64,000 nucleotides of DNA. Source: Amycolatopsis vastitatis (lineage in GTDB: Bacteria > Actinomycetota > Actinomycetes > Mycobacteriales > Pseudonocardiaceae). A program made the translations under genes and the position numbers. Within the stretch, counting starts at the first letter, position 1, and every line of letters begins with the position of its first letter. Shown piece by piece: positions 1 to 9,106 of this stretch. The stretch spans positions 62,001 to 126,000 of the forward strand of contig NZ_NMUL01000012.1 in NCBI RefSeq assembly GCF_002234595.1, read 5' to 3'. The notes under the pieces are model-generated. The model did no database searches, had not been told where the DNA came from, and saw only the letters and a program-made list of their open reading frames with translations.

Positions 1-1063
1 AGGTGCGCAGTTTCGCCGCCGCGGCTTCGACGGCCAGCGCGAACCCCAGCGCGAGCGGCAAAGCCCACCAGGCGACCCACTTCTGGGCGTCCCGCAGGAG
101 CCCGGCGCCGGGCAGGTGGCGCGTCGCCGCGGTCAGCAGCGCGTCCCCGCCCGGCAGGGTCGCCAGCGACGCCAGGAGGACACCGGCGAGGCCCAGAGCG
201 AACAGGGACCGTGCCGGCGCCTTCCCCCACCGCTGCGTGAGCGGGAAGAGCCCGGCGATCGCGATGGCGACGACGACGAGCGTCAGCACCGGGATCAGCG
301 GCATGGCCCGGCTGCCGGGCACCGTTTCGGCGTTCCAGATGCCGCCCAGCCCGAGCACGCTGAGCAGCGCGGGCCCCCAGCTTTCGGCGCGGGCGCTGAA
401 CGCCGCGACGCCGGCGGGGTCGGAGTACGTGCCACCGGCGTCGAGGAGCGTCGGCAGCAGCCACGGCAGGTTCAGGGCGACGGCGATGGCGAGCGTCAGC
501 CAGAGCCGCCGCGACCCGGCGGCCACGGCCATGACGGCGGCGGCCAGCACCCCGCCCGGCGGGGTCAGCACGGCCGGGGCGCACGCGATCACCAGCTTCG
601 GCAGGGCGTTCGGCTCGTGCCGGCGCACGGCGAGCCCGGCCCGGACGATCCACGGCAGGCACGCGTAGGTCAGCAGCAACGGCCAGTGTCCGATGAACAG
701 CCGCTCGGCGACGTACGGCGTCCAGGCGTAGGCCGTCGCGGCGACGAGCCGGGTGCCGGTGTGCTCGGTGGGGACGAGCCGCCCGGCGCCCAGCGCGGCG
801 AAGAAGATGGCCAGGAGCAGGACGAGTTTCTGGACGATGTCGCCGGGCAGCACGGCGGTGGCGAGCGCGACGGCGGCGTCGGCGGGGACCGACCGCGGCA
901 GGGTGCTGCCGAGCCCGACGGCGTCCGGCACGAAGTACTGGCGTGGCGCGAAAACCATGTCGTAGCTCAGGACGAACCCGCGGCCCAGCAACGGCCCGCA
1001 GACGGCGAAGGCCAGTACGGCGGACAGCACGGGGAGCGCGAACCGCCTGCCCGGTGCGTCCAC
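1..1063 (-). CDS. Multi-pass membrane protein, GT-C-like (3' end outside window)
   Basis: A reading frame on the minus strand starts at GTG 1063 (VDAPGRRFALPVLSAVLA) behind a GGAAGG ribosome site and runs off the left edge, giving 354 visible residues. After a hydrophobic N-terminal helix there is a polar loop (SYDMVFAPRQYFVPDAVG), then a long series of hydrophobic segments separated by short loops such as TEHTGTRLV and LFIGHWPLLLTYACLPW. The layout (helix, acidic periplasmic loop, many helices) resembles GT-C polyprenyl-phosphate-sugar glycosyltransferases or related envelope membrane proteins of actinobacteria. The function is inferred from this topology and from its neighbours, a divergent flippase and AftD. 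I do not recognise a specific family. The 3' end lies outside the window. Confidence 0.75.
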   Translation of the reverse strand, partial: MDAPGRRFALPVLSAVLAFAVCGPLLGRGFVLSYDMVFAPRQYFVPDAVGLGSTLPRSVPADAAVALATAVLPGDIVQKLVLLLAIFFAALGAGRLVPTEHTGTRLVAATAYAWTPYVAERLFIGHWPLLLTYACLPWIVRAGLAVRRHEPNALPKLVIACAPAVLTPPGGVLAAAVMAVAAGSRRLWLTLAIAVALNLPWLLPTLLDAGGTYSDPAGVAAFSARAESWGPALLSVLGLGGIWNAETVPGSRAMPLIPVLTLVVVAIAIAGLFPLTQRWGKAPARSLFALGLAGVLLASLATLPGGDALLTAATRHLPGAGLLRDAQKWVAWWALPLALGFALAVEAAAAKLRT

Positions 1064-1133
1064 TGCCCTTCCTTTCCGTTGCCCGCGCGGTTAAGGTCGC
1101 AGGTCATTACTCGCCGGTAATGGGAGTCCCCCG

Positions 1134-2345
1134 TTGAGCGTAGACACCGAAGTCCCGGCCCGGACCGGCAACCGGGTCGCGGCGATCCTCGTCTCCCTCG
1201 CGCTCGCGGGCAACAACGCGGCCAGCTACGTGCTGAGCCTGGTGGCCGCGCGGATCCTCGCGCCCGGCGCGTTCGGGGAGCTGAGCTCGCTGCTGGCGGT
1301 GCTGGTGATCGGCGTCGTCCCGGCGATGGGCCTGCAGACGGTCGTGGCGCTGCGGGTGGCGCGGTCGCCGTCGCTTTCGCAGGGTTCCTTGTTCGCGCTC
1401 GGCCTGGTGACGAGCGGGATCGTCGCGACGGCGGCGCTCACGCTCAGCCCGTTGCTGGTCCTCCTGCTGCACCTGGGCTCGCTAACGCCGGCCCTGCTGG
1501 TGACGGCCGCACTCGGGCCGTTGACGCTGCTGGGGCTGTTCCACGGGCTGCTGCAGGGCAGCCACCGGTTCGCGACGCTGGCCGGCCTGATCGCGCTGGA
1601 AGGCGCGGGCAAGGTCGGCGGTTCCCTGGTGGGCCTGGTCGTCTCGCACTCCACCGCCGGCGCGCTGGCCGGGACGGCGATCGGTTCGCTGGTGGTGGTC
1701 GTGGCGGGCTGGCAGATCTGCGGCCGCCCGCGTCCCCGCTGGGCCGACCGCCACGGCGGCGAAGTACTCCATACGGCCCAGGCGATGCTCGCGCTGGTGC
1801 TGCTGGTGAACCTGGACCTGGTGCTGGCGCGCCACACGCTGCCCGCCGGCTCCGCGGGCGAGTACGCGCTGGGCGCGATCGTCACGAAGATCGCGTACTG
1901 GCTGCCGCAGGCGGTCGGGGTGCTGGTCCTCCCCCGGTTCGCGGCCTCTTCGGGCCGCCGCCGGGTCCTGCCGCTCGCGTTGGCGGTGTGCGCGTTCCTG
2001 GACGCGTTCGTGCTGCTGGTTTCGCTGGTGCTGGGGCCTTCGCTGCTGGCGTTGATCGGCGGCGCGCGCTATGCGGGCAGCACGATGCCGGTGTGGCCGT
2101 TCGCGCTGGCGGGCTCGATGCTGGCACTGGTCCAGATCCTGCTGTACGCCCGCCTGGCGGACGGCGACCGCCGCGTGACGGTCCTGATGTGGACGGCGGT
2201 CGCCGTCGAGGCGCTGCTGATCACGACCTGGCTGCACGGCTCGGCAACCCAGGTGGTCACGGCGGCGGCCTGCACCGCGGGCGGCCTGGCCTTGGCGGGG
2301 GCGATCCTGGAGCTCCGGCCCCGCCGCACGACCCAGGCTTCCTGA
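1134..2345 (+). CDS. MOP-superfamily polysaccharide flippase (Wzx-like)
   Basis: 403 residues with about 12 hydrophobic helices and few charged residues inside them. The N-terminus (LALAGNNAASYVLSLVAARILAPGAFGELSSLLAV) has the pattern of lipid-linked oligosaccharide flippases of the MOP family: an Asn-rich first helix and an ARxLxPxxFG motif. It probably moves undecaprenyl- or decaprenyl-linked sugars across the membrane. The start used is TTG 1134. No ATG or GTG lies close by, so the exact start is uncertain. It is divergent from the membrane protein at 1063 and convergent with aftD. The protein is somewhat shorter than typical Wzx proteins (about 450-500 aa). Its substrate cannot be read from the sequence. 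Its stop codon is the first three bases of the 180-bp repeat element. Confidence 0.8.
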   Translation: MSVDTEVPARTGNRVAAILVSLALAGNNAASYVLSLVAARILAPGAFGELSSLLAVLVIGVVPAMGLQTVVALRVARSPSLSQGSLFALGLVTSGIVATAALTLSPLLVLLLHLGSLTPALLVTAALGPLTLLGLFHGLLQGSHRFATLAGLIALEGAGKVGGSLVGLVVSHSTAGALAGTAIGSLVVVVAGWQICGRPRPRWADRHGGEVLHTAQAMLALVLLVNLDLVLARHTLPAGSAGEYALGAIVTKIAYWLPQAVGVLVLPRFAASSGRRRVLPLALAVCAFLDAFVLLVSLVLGPSLLALIGGARYAGSTMPVWPFALAGSMLALVQILLYARLADGDRRVTVLMWTAVAVEALLITTWLHGSATQVVTAAACTAGGLALAGAILELRPRRTTQAS

Positions 2346-2522
2346 GCAGCCCCCGTTTTCCACGCTACCGGCAGGCACCGACAAATCCCGGCGCCCTCCG
2401 GGCAGTAAGCCTCGGTTGTCCACAGTGCCGGGCAAGCGCCCCAATGTGGCGTTGGTTGCGTTCAACGCACCGAACGCCACATTGGGTGCGCTGGACGCAC
2501 CGAACGCCACATTGGGGCGCTT
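2343..2522. repeat. 180-bp intergenic repeat element, family A copy 1
   Basis: 180 bp that match 15070-15249 without gaps, with about 18 mismatches by hand count (roughly 90% identical). It begins at the TGA stop of the flippase and lies between two convergent genes. The left part holds a hairpin around 2366-2400 (GGCACCG...CGGCGCC, imperfect here). The right part holds three copies of the 11-mer AATGTGGCGTT, in order plus (from 2441), minus and minus. The segment 2466-2490, bounded by CGCACC and GGTGCG, is the exact reverse complement of the equivalent segment in copy 2. Role is unknown; position and hairpin suggest a bidirectional terminator or a short non-autonomous element. Confidence 0.9.
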
Positions 2523-2560
2523 GAGCCGGGCCGCTGTCGACGAACCTCGGAAGCGCAACT

Positions 2561-5500
2561 CTAGGTCGTTGGTTCGGTGGGGTTTTCCTTGCGGGTGAAC
2601 CACTCCACGCAGGTTGCCGCCATCGCGGCCGCCGCCAGGAGGAGGGCCGCCTGGGTCACCGGGCCGTAGGCCCACTCTTGGCCGTGGCCCAGGACGCGGC
2701 CCGTCACCGACACTCCGGCCGCCACCACCATGCCGCCGAACGCCAGGTACCGGGGCGCGCGCTCCGAGAACTGGCGGGCCAGCAGGCACGCGATCAGCAG
2801 CACCACCGGCAGCATCCCGCCCAGCGCCACCAGCAGGCCGATCAGCACCACCGGTACCCACCCACCGCCCGCCGAGATCGTGAAGCGGCGCCGGCGGGCC
2901 GGCCACGCCACCCCGATCAGCAGCGCCAGCACCGCCGCCGCGCCGATCAGGAGGCTCAGGCGGTAGTGCGAGTCCGGCTCGAACTCCAGCGACACCACTC
3001 CGCCCGCGCCGGCCGGGACGATCCACGCCTGCTGCCAGCCGTCCACCCGGGTGCGCGTCAGCTGCTGACCGTCCAAAGTGGCCACCCAGCCCGCGTTCGC
3101 GTTCTCCGGGACCGCCAGCACCGCCTCCGGGCCCGGCGCCACCGTCACCGACCGCGACGCCGCGTCCCAGCCGCCCACCCGCACCGCGCGGTGCACCGGT
3201 GGCGTGGCGGGGCTGGCCGGGCGCAGCCACAGGTCCTGGACCACGAACGACTCCGACCGGTCCGTCCGCAGCTCGTGCCCGCCCGACGGGAGCGCGATGC
3301 CGCCTTCGGAGTCCCGGCACATCCGCAGCGCCAGCGGCCGGTGCCGGGTGATGTCGGACAGCGTGCCCTGCACCGACGTCCGGTAGTCGAGACCGTCGAG
3401 GTGGACGTTCGGCCCCGACCCGCACGGCACCGTGAACGCCGGGTCCGGCCCCGGCAGCAACTCGGGGCTCCCGGACAGCGAAAGGCTGCCGATGCCCACC
3501 ACCGCCCGGGCCGCCGGATCGTCGTCGTCGCCCGGCAGGACGATCTGCAGCTGGTCGGTGTCCAGGGGCTCGAAGGACGCGGACCCGCCCGCGTCGAGCT
3601 GCACCGTCCGCGCCCCCGACTTGCCGGCCAGCTGCACCTGCCGCGGCACGCGCGCGCCGCTCGACGGCTCGACCGCGATGTGCAGCCCGGAGATCCGCTG
3701 CGGGCTCGCCCACCCGAGGGTCAGGGCCGGCCGCAGGTCGGTGACGTCGGGACGCCACGTCGTGCCCGGGTCGCCGTCCACGGCCGCGAACCCGCCCGCC
3801 GCCGGGTCGCCGCCGAGCTGCGACGTCGACGCCACCGTGACCCCCGGCAGCGAAACCGGGTTGCGGCCGCCGCCCGCCGGCAGCACCGTGCCGCCGACCA
3901 GGAACGTCGCCTCGGCCGGCGTGCTGAACAGCCGCCGGATCCCGTCGGGTTCCTCGCCGTCGCGGGCGGCCATGGCGTCACAGCGCACGGCGTCACCGAC
4001 CGGCTGGCACGCGTAACGCGGTTGCGCACCACGCGTGAACGCGAACCCGGGCGCCGGGCCGGCGGGCAGGTCCGCCGGCACCTCCAGGGCGCGCTGCGGC
4101 TCGGTGCCGGGGATCTTCAGCTCCGCGATGCCGACGTTCCCGTCCTGCCGCCCGACCACCAGCGACAGCAGCGTGATCCGCACCTTGCGCGTGACCCCCG
4201 CGGCGACGGAGTACTCGTGCGGCCCGGCGCCGCGGATCACCTGCTGGTCGACCGAGCCGTTGTCGGTGGTGATCCGGATCCGGGTGGGCGGCCAGCCGAC
4301 CCGGATGTCGTCGACCATCTGCAGCTGCACCGAGTTCACCAGCCGCGGCGTGTCCAGCTCCACCTCGAGCCACTGGCCGACCGGCCCGCTGAACGACGAC
4401 GAGTGCCACGCCGTGCGCGGGTCGCCGTCGATCGCGGCGAACGGCTGGTGGCTGGGGTCGGAGCCGCCGAAGGCGTCGGCGAAGGACGCCGCCGTCGACG
4501 CCGTCACCGCGCGGATGCCCCGGTAGGCGGCCACGGTCTGGTGCTCCTGCCCCGGGAACGGCAGCAGGTCGCCAGCCGCGCGCTGCTGGCGGTAGGCCTC
4601 GCCTGCGGTCAGCGTCTGGCTGAGGTTGTCGCGGACGCCGCCGACGTTCCGCTCGGCCCGGCGCAGGCCGTCGGTGACCAGCCGCGGGCCGCCCGCCGAG
4701 CCGCCGTCACCCGTCAGCACCGTCGGCGTCGCCGGGTCGAGCTGGCCCGAGTCGATCAGCGGCAGCAGGTTCTCCGGCCCGCCGCTCACCGTCGGGACGT
4801 CCTTTGTGGACGTCGCCGTGGCGAGCGGCACCGGCTGCTTCACCTCGTAGACTTCGAGGGGCCCGAACGCCGCCGCCTTGGCGATGCCCGGCGATCCGGC
4901 CAGCCCGGCGCGCAGGGTGGCGATCGGCGGTGCCGCGGTCCGCTCGCGTTCGATGTCGTTGCGCAGCAGCAGGAACCGGTACCCGGACCGCGCGAGCAGC
5001 GCGGCCAGCCCGGGATCGCCGCGGCCGTCCGCCAGCGCCGCGTCCACGGAGTCCATCAGCCGCGTGTTGCCTTCGGAGCCCAGCGGCACCTGGTTGCGGA
5101 CCGCCCACGGGCTCCGCGCGATCGCCTGCGCGGGCTCGTCGACCGTGCGGCCCCAGTCGTACTCGCCGAACCCGGTGGCCGGCAGCAGCAGCGTCCGCGC
5201 GTTCGGGTCGGCCTTGGCGACGTATCCCATCGCGTCGTACCAGTAGCCGGGCACCTCGTCCCAGCCCGGCCCGGACCGCAGGTTGAGCAGCCACGCCGGC
5301 GCGGCCATCACCAGCACCAGCAGCAGGCCCAGCGCGGGCCGCAGGAAGCGGCGCGCGGACGGCACCCGGACCGGGCTCGAGATGCCGTGCACGAACGCCA
5401 GCATCAGCGGCAGCCGCAGCACGGGCTCGAACTTGTGCACGTTGCGCAGGGGCGCGAGCGGCCCGTCGAGCAGGTGCCGGACCTGCTCGGCCAGCGGGCT

Positions 5501-6571
5501 GTCGAGCGTGCCGACGTACCCGATGGTCAGCAGGGTCAGGCCGGTGACCACGCCGAGCACCAGGAACCGCCGTTCCGGCAGGCCGCGCCGGGTCAGCCCG
5601 AACAGGCCGACGCCGGCGACTAGCCCGGTGGCGAGCATCAGCACCGGGTTGTCGATCAGGGACCAGCCGCCGGGCCACCACGGCGTGCCCTGCACGACGT
5701 AGGCGACCCACTGGTTGGTCCCGCGCAGCACCTCGAACAGCGACATCGGCGCGGTGGTGTTCGTCGCGGACTCGATGTAGTCCAGGAACGGCAGGCTGTA
5801 CTCGCCGAGCAGCAGCAGCGGCAGGATCCACCACAGCGTCGCGCCGACGACGAAGACGAACCACCACAGGACGAGCTCGACGTGGTGCCGCGTCCACTTG
5901 CGGGTCAGCAGCCACAGTCCGGGCAGGACCAGCGCCATCACGACCATCGCGCCGTTGACGCCGCCCATGCACAGCACGGCCAGCGCGGACAGCCCGGCGG
6001 CGCGGCGCGGGGACGCGATCGTCCCGGCGCGGACCAGGGGTACCAGCACCCACGGCAGCAGCACCGCGGGCAGCATTTCCGCGGACAGACCGCCGATTTC
6101 GGTCAGCATGCGCGGCGCGAGCGCGTACCCGAGCGCGCCGATCAGCCGCGTGCGTTCGGTGCCGATCTTCATCGCCCGCGCCAGCAGCAGGGCGCCGCCG
6201 AACGCGGCCGAGAGCAGGACCGCGCCCCACAGCCGTTGCGCGATCCACGCGGGTACGCCGGCGACCTGGCACAGCGCGAAGAACGGGCCCATCGGGAAGA
6301 GGTAGCCGTACGCCTGGTTCTGCAGCTCCCCCGCGGTGGCTTGGGGGTTCCACAGGTGCAGCGCGCGGCCGAGGAAGGCGAGCGGGTCGACGGCGAGGTC
6401 GAGTTTCGTGTCGAACGTCGTCTTCCCCGGCATCTGCAGGAACGACAACGTGGTCAGCGCCAGCACGATCCACGTGCTCGGCCGGCGGAAGAACGCACCG
6501 GGCGAGAACTTGCGGTCGCGCTCCACCGGCGGGGCGTCGTCCCGGGTTCGATCGCGGGTGCTGGTTACCAT
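2561..6571 (-). CDS. aftD: Alpha-(1->3)-arabinofuranosyltransferase AftD (DUF3367)
   Basis: 1336 residues from ATG 6571. AftD is a membrane GT-C enzyme that uses decaprenyl-phospho-arabinose to branch the arabinan of arabinogalactan or lipoglycans on the outer face of the membrane. The N-terminal signature is clear: PGKTTFDTKLDLAVDP, then LWNPQATAGELQNQAYGYLF, followed by about ten helices to residue 430. The long extracytoplasmic part carries two discoidin-like carbohydrate-binding repeats (AAIDGDPRTAWHSS and AAVDGDPGTTWRP). Two or three helices close the C-terminus. I chose the inner ATG because a TAGTAT -10 box lies just upstream (6584-6589); ATG 6604 is the alternative and adds 11 residues. 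It is divergent from the methyltransferase at 6650 with a very short spacer. Confidence 0.9.
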   Translation of the reverse strand: MVTSTRDRTRDDAPPVERDRKFSPGAFFRRPSTWIVLALTTLSFLQMPGKTTFDTKLDLAVDPLAFLGRALHLWNPQATAGELQNQAYGYLFPMGPFFALCQVAGVPAWIAQRLWGAVLLSAAFGGALLLARAMKIGTERTRLIGALGYALAPRMLTEIGGLSAEMLPAVLLPWVLVPLVRAGTIASPRRAAGLSALAVLCMGGVNGAMVVMALVLPGLWLLTRKWTRHHVELVLWWFVFVVGATLWWILPLLLLGEYSLPFLDYIESATNTTAPMSLFEVLRGTNQWVAYVVQGTPWWPGGWSLIDNPVLMLATGLVAGVGLFGLTRRGLPERRFLVLGVVTGLTLLTIGYVGTLDSPLAEQVRHLLDGPLAPLRNVHKFEPVLRLPLMLAFVHGISSPVRVPSARRFLRPALGLLLVLVMAAPAWLLNLRSGPGWDEVPGYWYDAMGYVAKADPNARTLLLPATGFGEYDWGRTVDEPAQAIARSPWAVRNQVPLGSEGNTRLMDSVDAALADGRGDPGLAALLARSGYRFLLLRNDIERERTAAPPIATLRAGLAGSPGIAKAAAFGPLEVYEVKQPVPLATATSTKDVPTVSGGPENLLPLIDSGQLDPATPTVLTGDGGSAGGPRLVTDGLRRAERNVGGVRDNLSQTLTAGEAYRQQRAAGDLLPFPGQEHQTVAAYRGIRAVTASTAASFADAFGGSDPSHQPFAAIDGDPRTAWHSSSFSGPVGQWLEVELDTPRLVNSVQLQMVDDIRVGWPPTRIRITTDNGSVDQQVIRGAGPHEYSVAAGVTRKVRITLLSLVVGRQDGNVGIAELKIPGTEPQRALEVPADLPAGPAPGFAFTRGAQPRYACQPVGDAVRCDAMAARDGEEPDGIRRLFSTPAEATFLVGGTVLPAGGGRNPVSLPGVTVASTSQLGGDPAAGGFAAVDGDPGTTWRPDVTDLRPALTLGWASPQRISGLHIAVEPSSGARVPRQVQLAGKSGARTVQLDAGGSASFEPLDTDQLQIVLPGDDDDPAARAVVGIGSLSLSGSPELLPGPDPAFTVPCGSGPNVHLDGLDYRTSVQGTLSDITRHRPLALRMCRDSEGGIALPSGGHELRTDRSESFVVQDLWLRPASPATPPVHRAVRVGGWDAASRSVTVAPGPEAVLAVPENANAGWVATLDGQQLTRTRVDGWQQAWIVPAGAGGVVSLEFEPDSHYRLSLLIGAAAVLALLIGVAWPARRRRFTISAGGGWVPVVLIGLLVALGGMLPVVLLIACLLARQFSERAPRYLAFGGMVVAAGVSVTGRVLGHGQEWAYGPVTQAALLLAAAAMAATCVEWFTRKENPTEPTT

Positions 6572-6649
6572 CCGGTAGATACTAAGCCGAAACCTGGCTA
6601 CCATGTGCCGACGATTTTCCGGTTCCCGAGTTCACAGGCAGGTGTGCCC

Positions 6650-7369
6650 ATGACCGCAGAGGTGACGGCGGACGGATTCGCCGACGCGTGGGCGCTGGCC
6701 GAGCCGGTCAAGGGCTGGATGACGCGCGCGCAGGGCGAAGCCCTGTGGCAGGCCGCGCGCCGCCTGGAGAAGGGCGACGTCATCCTGGAAATCGGCAGCC
6801 ACCAGGGGCGATCCACGATCGTCCTGGGCGCCGCGGCCCGCACGGTCGGCGCCACGGTGATCGCGGTCGACCCGTTCGTCGACGGCAGGCTGTTCGGCGG
6901 ATCGCCGACGCGGCAGCTGTTCGAGCGCAACATCCGCCGGGCCGGGCTGGACGACGTCGTCGAGCTCGTCGCCGGTTACAGCACGGAACTGCGCCCTGAC
7001 TGGGACCGGCCCATACAGCTGCTTTACATCGACGGCAAGCACGACTACTGGACCTACACCGACGACCTGCGCTGGTCGGCGCACCTGCCGCCGGGTGCGG
7101 AAATCCTGGTCCACGACTGCTTTTCGTCGATCGGCGTCACGCTCGGCACGATCGCGAAGGTCCTCTTCGGACGCCGGTACACCTATCTGGACCGGGCGAC
7201 GTCGCTGGCGCGGTTCCGGCTGGCGCCACCGTCCACGGCGGACCGGGTGCGCGTGCTGGCACAGCTGCCGTGGTTCCTGCGCAACGTCGGGATCAAGGTG
7301 CTGCTGCGCCTGCGGCTGCGGCCGCTGGCCCGGCTGTTCGGCCACGACAGCCCGTACGACCCCTACTGA
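6650..7369 (+). CDS. Class I SAM-dependent methyltransferase
   Basis: 239 residues from ATG 6650, behind an AGG-type ribosome site. The SAM-binding motif I is seen as VILEIGSHQGRSTIVLGAAA, followed by the acidic end of strand 2 (VIAVDPF), and LLYIDGKHDYWTYTDDLRW, a pattern of the Methyltransf_24 family found in polysaccharide and glycopeptide clusters. DGKHDY and VHDCFSS probably contribute to a metal or substrate site as in related O-methyltransferases. The basic, hydrophobic C-terminus (LLRLRLRPLARLFG) could touch the membrane. Its place among envelope glycan genes suggests methylation of a sugar or lipid-linked precursor (inference). The 3' end overlaps the convergent gene by 7 nt. Confidence 0.8.
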   Translation: MTAEVTADGFADAWALAEPVKGWMTRAQGEALWQAARRLEKGDVILEIGSHQGRSTIVLGAAARTVGATVIAVDPFVDGRLFGGSPTRQLFERNIRRAGLDDVVELVAGYSTELRPDWDRPIQLLYIDGKHDYWTYTDDLRWSAHLPPGAEILVHDCFSSIGVTLGTIAKVLFGRRYTYLDRATSLARFRLAPPSTADRVRVLAQLPWFLRNVGIKVLLRLRLRPLARLFGHDSPYDPY

Positions 7370-9099
7370 GTCACCGGCTTCCCGACCTCGACCTTCGCGA
7401 CGCAGACCGGCGCGCCCGGGCTCGACAGCTGCACGCCAATGTGGTCGAAGAGGCCGTCGACCGGCAGGTACAGCGTGTGCAGCCCGGCCTGGAACCACAC
7501 CGGCGTCCGCTCGACGAGGCCTTCGCCACCGTCCGAAGTGTAGTAATCGAGCTTGAGCAGGTACCGGCCGAGGACCGGCGCGTCCAGCGGGATGCGCACC
7601 AGGGTCTCGCCGATCGCGTTCCCGCAGCCCGGCACCGGGCCGGGCACCCCGCGGGAAACCGGGTCCACGCCGGTGACGCGGTGGGGCGTGCCCGTGTCGT
7701 CGAGCACGTGCATCCGGCTCGTCGGCTGGTCGAAGTGGGTGCCGGGGAGCAGGCCGACCACCCGGGACGCGCGCGAGTCCGCCCCGAACCATTCGTGCAC
7801 CACGTCGGAAGGCACGAAGGTGTCGTAGAAGACCAGATCGGGATCTTCGGCGACCGCGGCCCGGACATTCCCGATGTATTGGCCGGAATGTTCGAACCGC
7901 ATTGCCGGGGAAAGGCGCGCGAAACCCACCGCGGAACTGACGATCAACAAGACGCTCAAGATCAGCGCGACCGGCCGCTCGCGCTTTCCGGACGGCGATC
8001 CGGGCGGCAGGAATGCGAACGCTCCGCACAACGCGGCCGACAGCGCCAAATCGGCGACGTACCGGGGATCGTCCCCGGCGGACGGGCCGACCTCGCGCAG
8101 CCGGGTCAGCGCGAGCAGGCCGACGTCCACCGCGAACAGCGTCGCGAGCAGGGCCCAGGCGCCCCACGCGCGCCGTCCGCCGGCACGCACCCCGGTGAGC
8201 ACCACGCCCAGCGCGACCGCGAGCAGCACGACGACGACCACGAACGGCGACGGCGCCCAGGTCGCGCCCGGTCCGGGGCCGGACCACGGGCCGCCGGCCA
8301 GGCCCGGCAGCAGGGTGTCGCCGAGCATCCGGCCGGTCAGGTCGGCGACCGTGCCCGCCGACATCGGCTGCTCACCCTGCCCGACCTGGCTCGACGTCAC
8401 CAGGAAGAAGACGGTGACGAACCCGGCCAGCAGCACGGCTTGGGCCGCCCAGTAGCGGGCGTGCTCGCGGAACGACCGGCCGAGCAGGACCGTCACCCCG
8501 GCCAGCAGCAGCGGGATCACCGCGGCCTTCTCGTAGAACGCCAGGCCGAAGAGCGTCCAGGCGAAGGCGCCGAGCCACCAGCGCCCGCCGTCGGCGAGGA
8601 ACCGGACGTGCGCGTGCAGCGCGCCGGCGGCGGCCAGCACCACCGGCACCAGCTGGCTGCCGTAGGACCACCACAGTGTCGGGACCAGCAGCAACGTCGA
8701 CGCCGTGAACACGGTGAACGGCACGAGGATCGCCCAGCGGCGGCCGAAGCAGCGCACCAGCAGGCACCAGAACAGCACCGTCGCCAGTGCCCGCATCAGC
8801 AGCAGCGGCAGCACCAGCACGGGGAAGTTCAGCGGCGCCCACCACGTCAGCAGGGCGGCGAGGAAGAACCCGCCCGGCATCAGGTGCCCGTGGTAGTCCT
8901 GGAACAGGTACCCGAGGTCGAACGGCCCGGCCGCGGCCGCCTGGTGGGTCACGACGAAGTCGTCCTGCGCGAAGCTGCCGTGCAGGGCCGCCCACGCGTG
9001 CAGGGCGAACGGCACGACTCCGGCGACGAACGCCGCGACGACCAGAGCAGATGGTCTTCGGATGGCCCGTGACGCGGGCTTTTCGGTCAGCACCAACAC
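7363..9099 (-). CDS. Large membrane protein, GT-C-like, with C-terminal soluble domain
   Basis: 578 residues from GTG 9099, placed 7 bases after the stop of the VWA gene and behind GAGGA, so the two are probably co-transcribed. About ten or eleven helices fill residues 15-400. The first outer loop (HGSFAQDDFVVTHQ) has the paired acidic residues typical of GT-C glycosyltransferases, where Asp coordinates the sugar-phosphate donor. The last 170 residues are soluble and include YDTFVPSDVVHEWFGADSR and two Cys (PGCGNAIG, APVCVAKV) that could form a disulfide. No specific family was recognised. Role in envelope glycan assembly is inferred from topology and neighbours. Confidence 0.75.
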   Translation of the reverse strand: MLVLTEKPASRAIRRPSALVVAAFVAGVVPFALHAWAALHGSFAQDDFVVTHQAAAAGPFDLGYLFQDYHGHLMPGGFFLAALLTWWAPLNFPVLVLPLLLMRALATVLFWCLLVRCFGRRWAILVPFTVFTASTLLLVPTLWWSYGSQLVPVVLAAAGALHAHVRFLADGGRWWLGAFAWTLFGLAFYEKAAVIPLLLAGVTVLLGRSFREHARYWAAQAVLLAGFVTVFFLVTSSQVGQGEQPMSAGTVADLTGRMLGDTLLPGLAGGPWSGPGPGATWAPSPFVVVVVLLAVALGVVLTGVRAGGRRAWGAWALLATLFAVDVGLLALTRLREVGPSAGDDPRYVADLALSAALCGAFAFLPPGSPSGKRERPVALILSVLLIVSSAVGFARLSPAMRFEHSGQYIGNVRAAVAEDPDLVFYDTFVPSDVVHEWFGADSRASRVVGLLPGTHFDQPTSRMHVLDDTGTPHRVTGVDPVSRGVPGPVPGCGNAIGETLVRIPLDAPVLGRYLLKLDYYTSDGGEGLVERTPVWFQAGLHTLYLPVDGLFDHIGVQLSSPGAPVCVAKVEVGKPVTQ

Positions 9100-9106
9100 G
9101 GGGTCC

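Noticed and set aside
1482..3758. Long open frames opposite or beside real genes, for example 1482-3758 minus, 2678-5623 plus, 43559-46228 minus
   Set aside because: They are shadows produced by high GC at third codon positions. Their composition is dominated by Arg, Gly, Pro, Gln and His, no domains are visible and they run across several genes.
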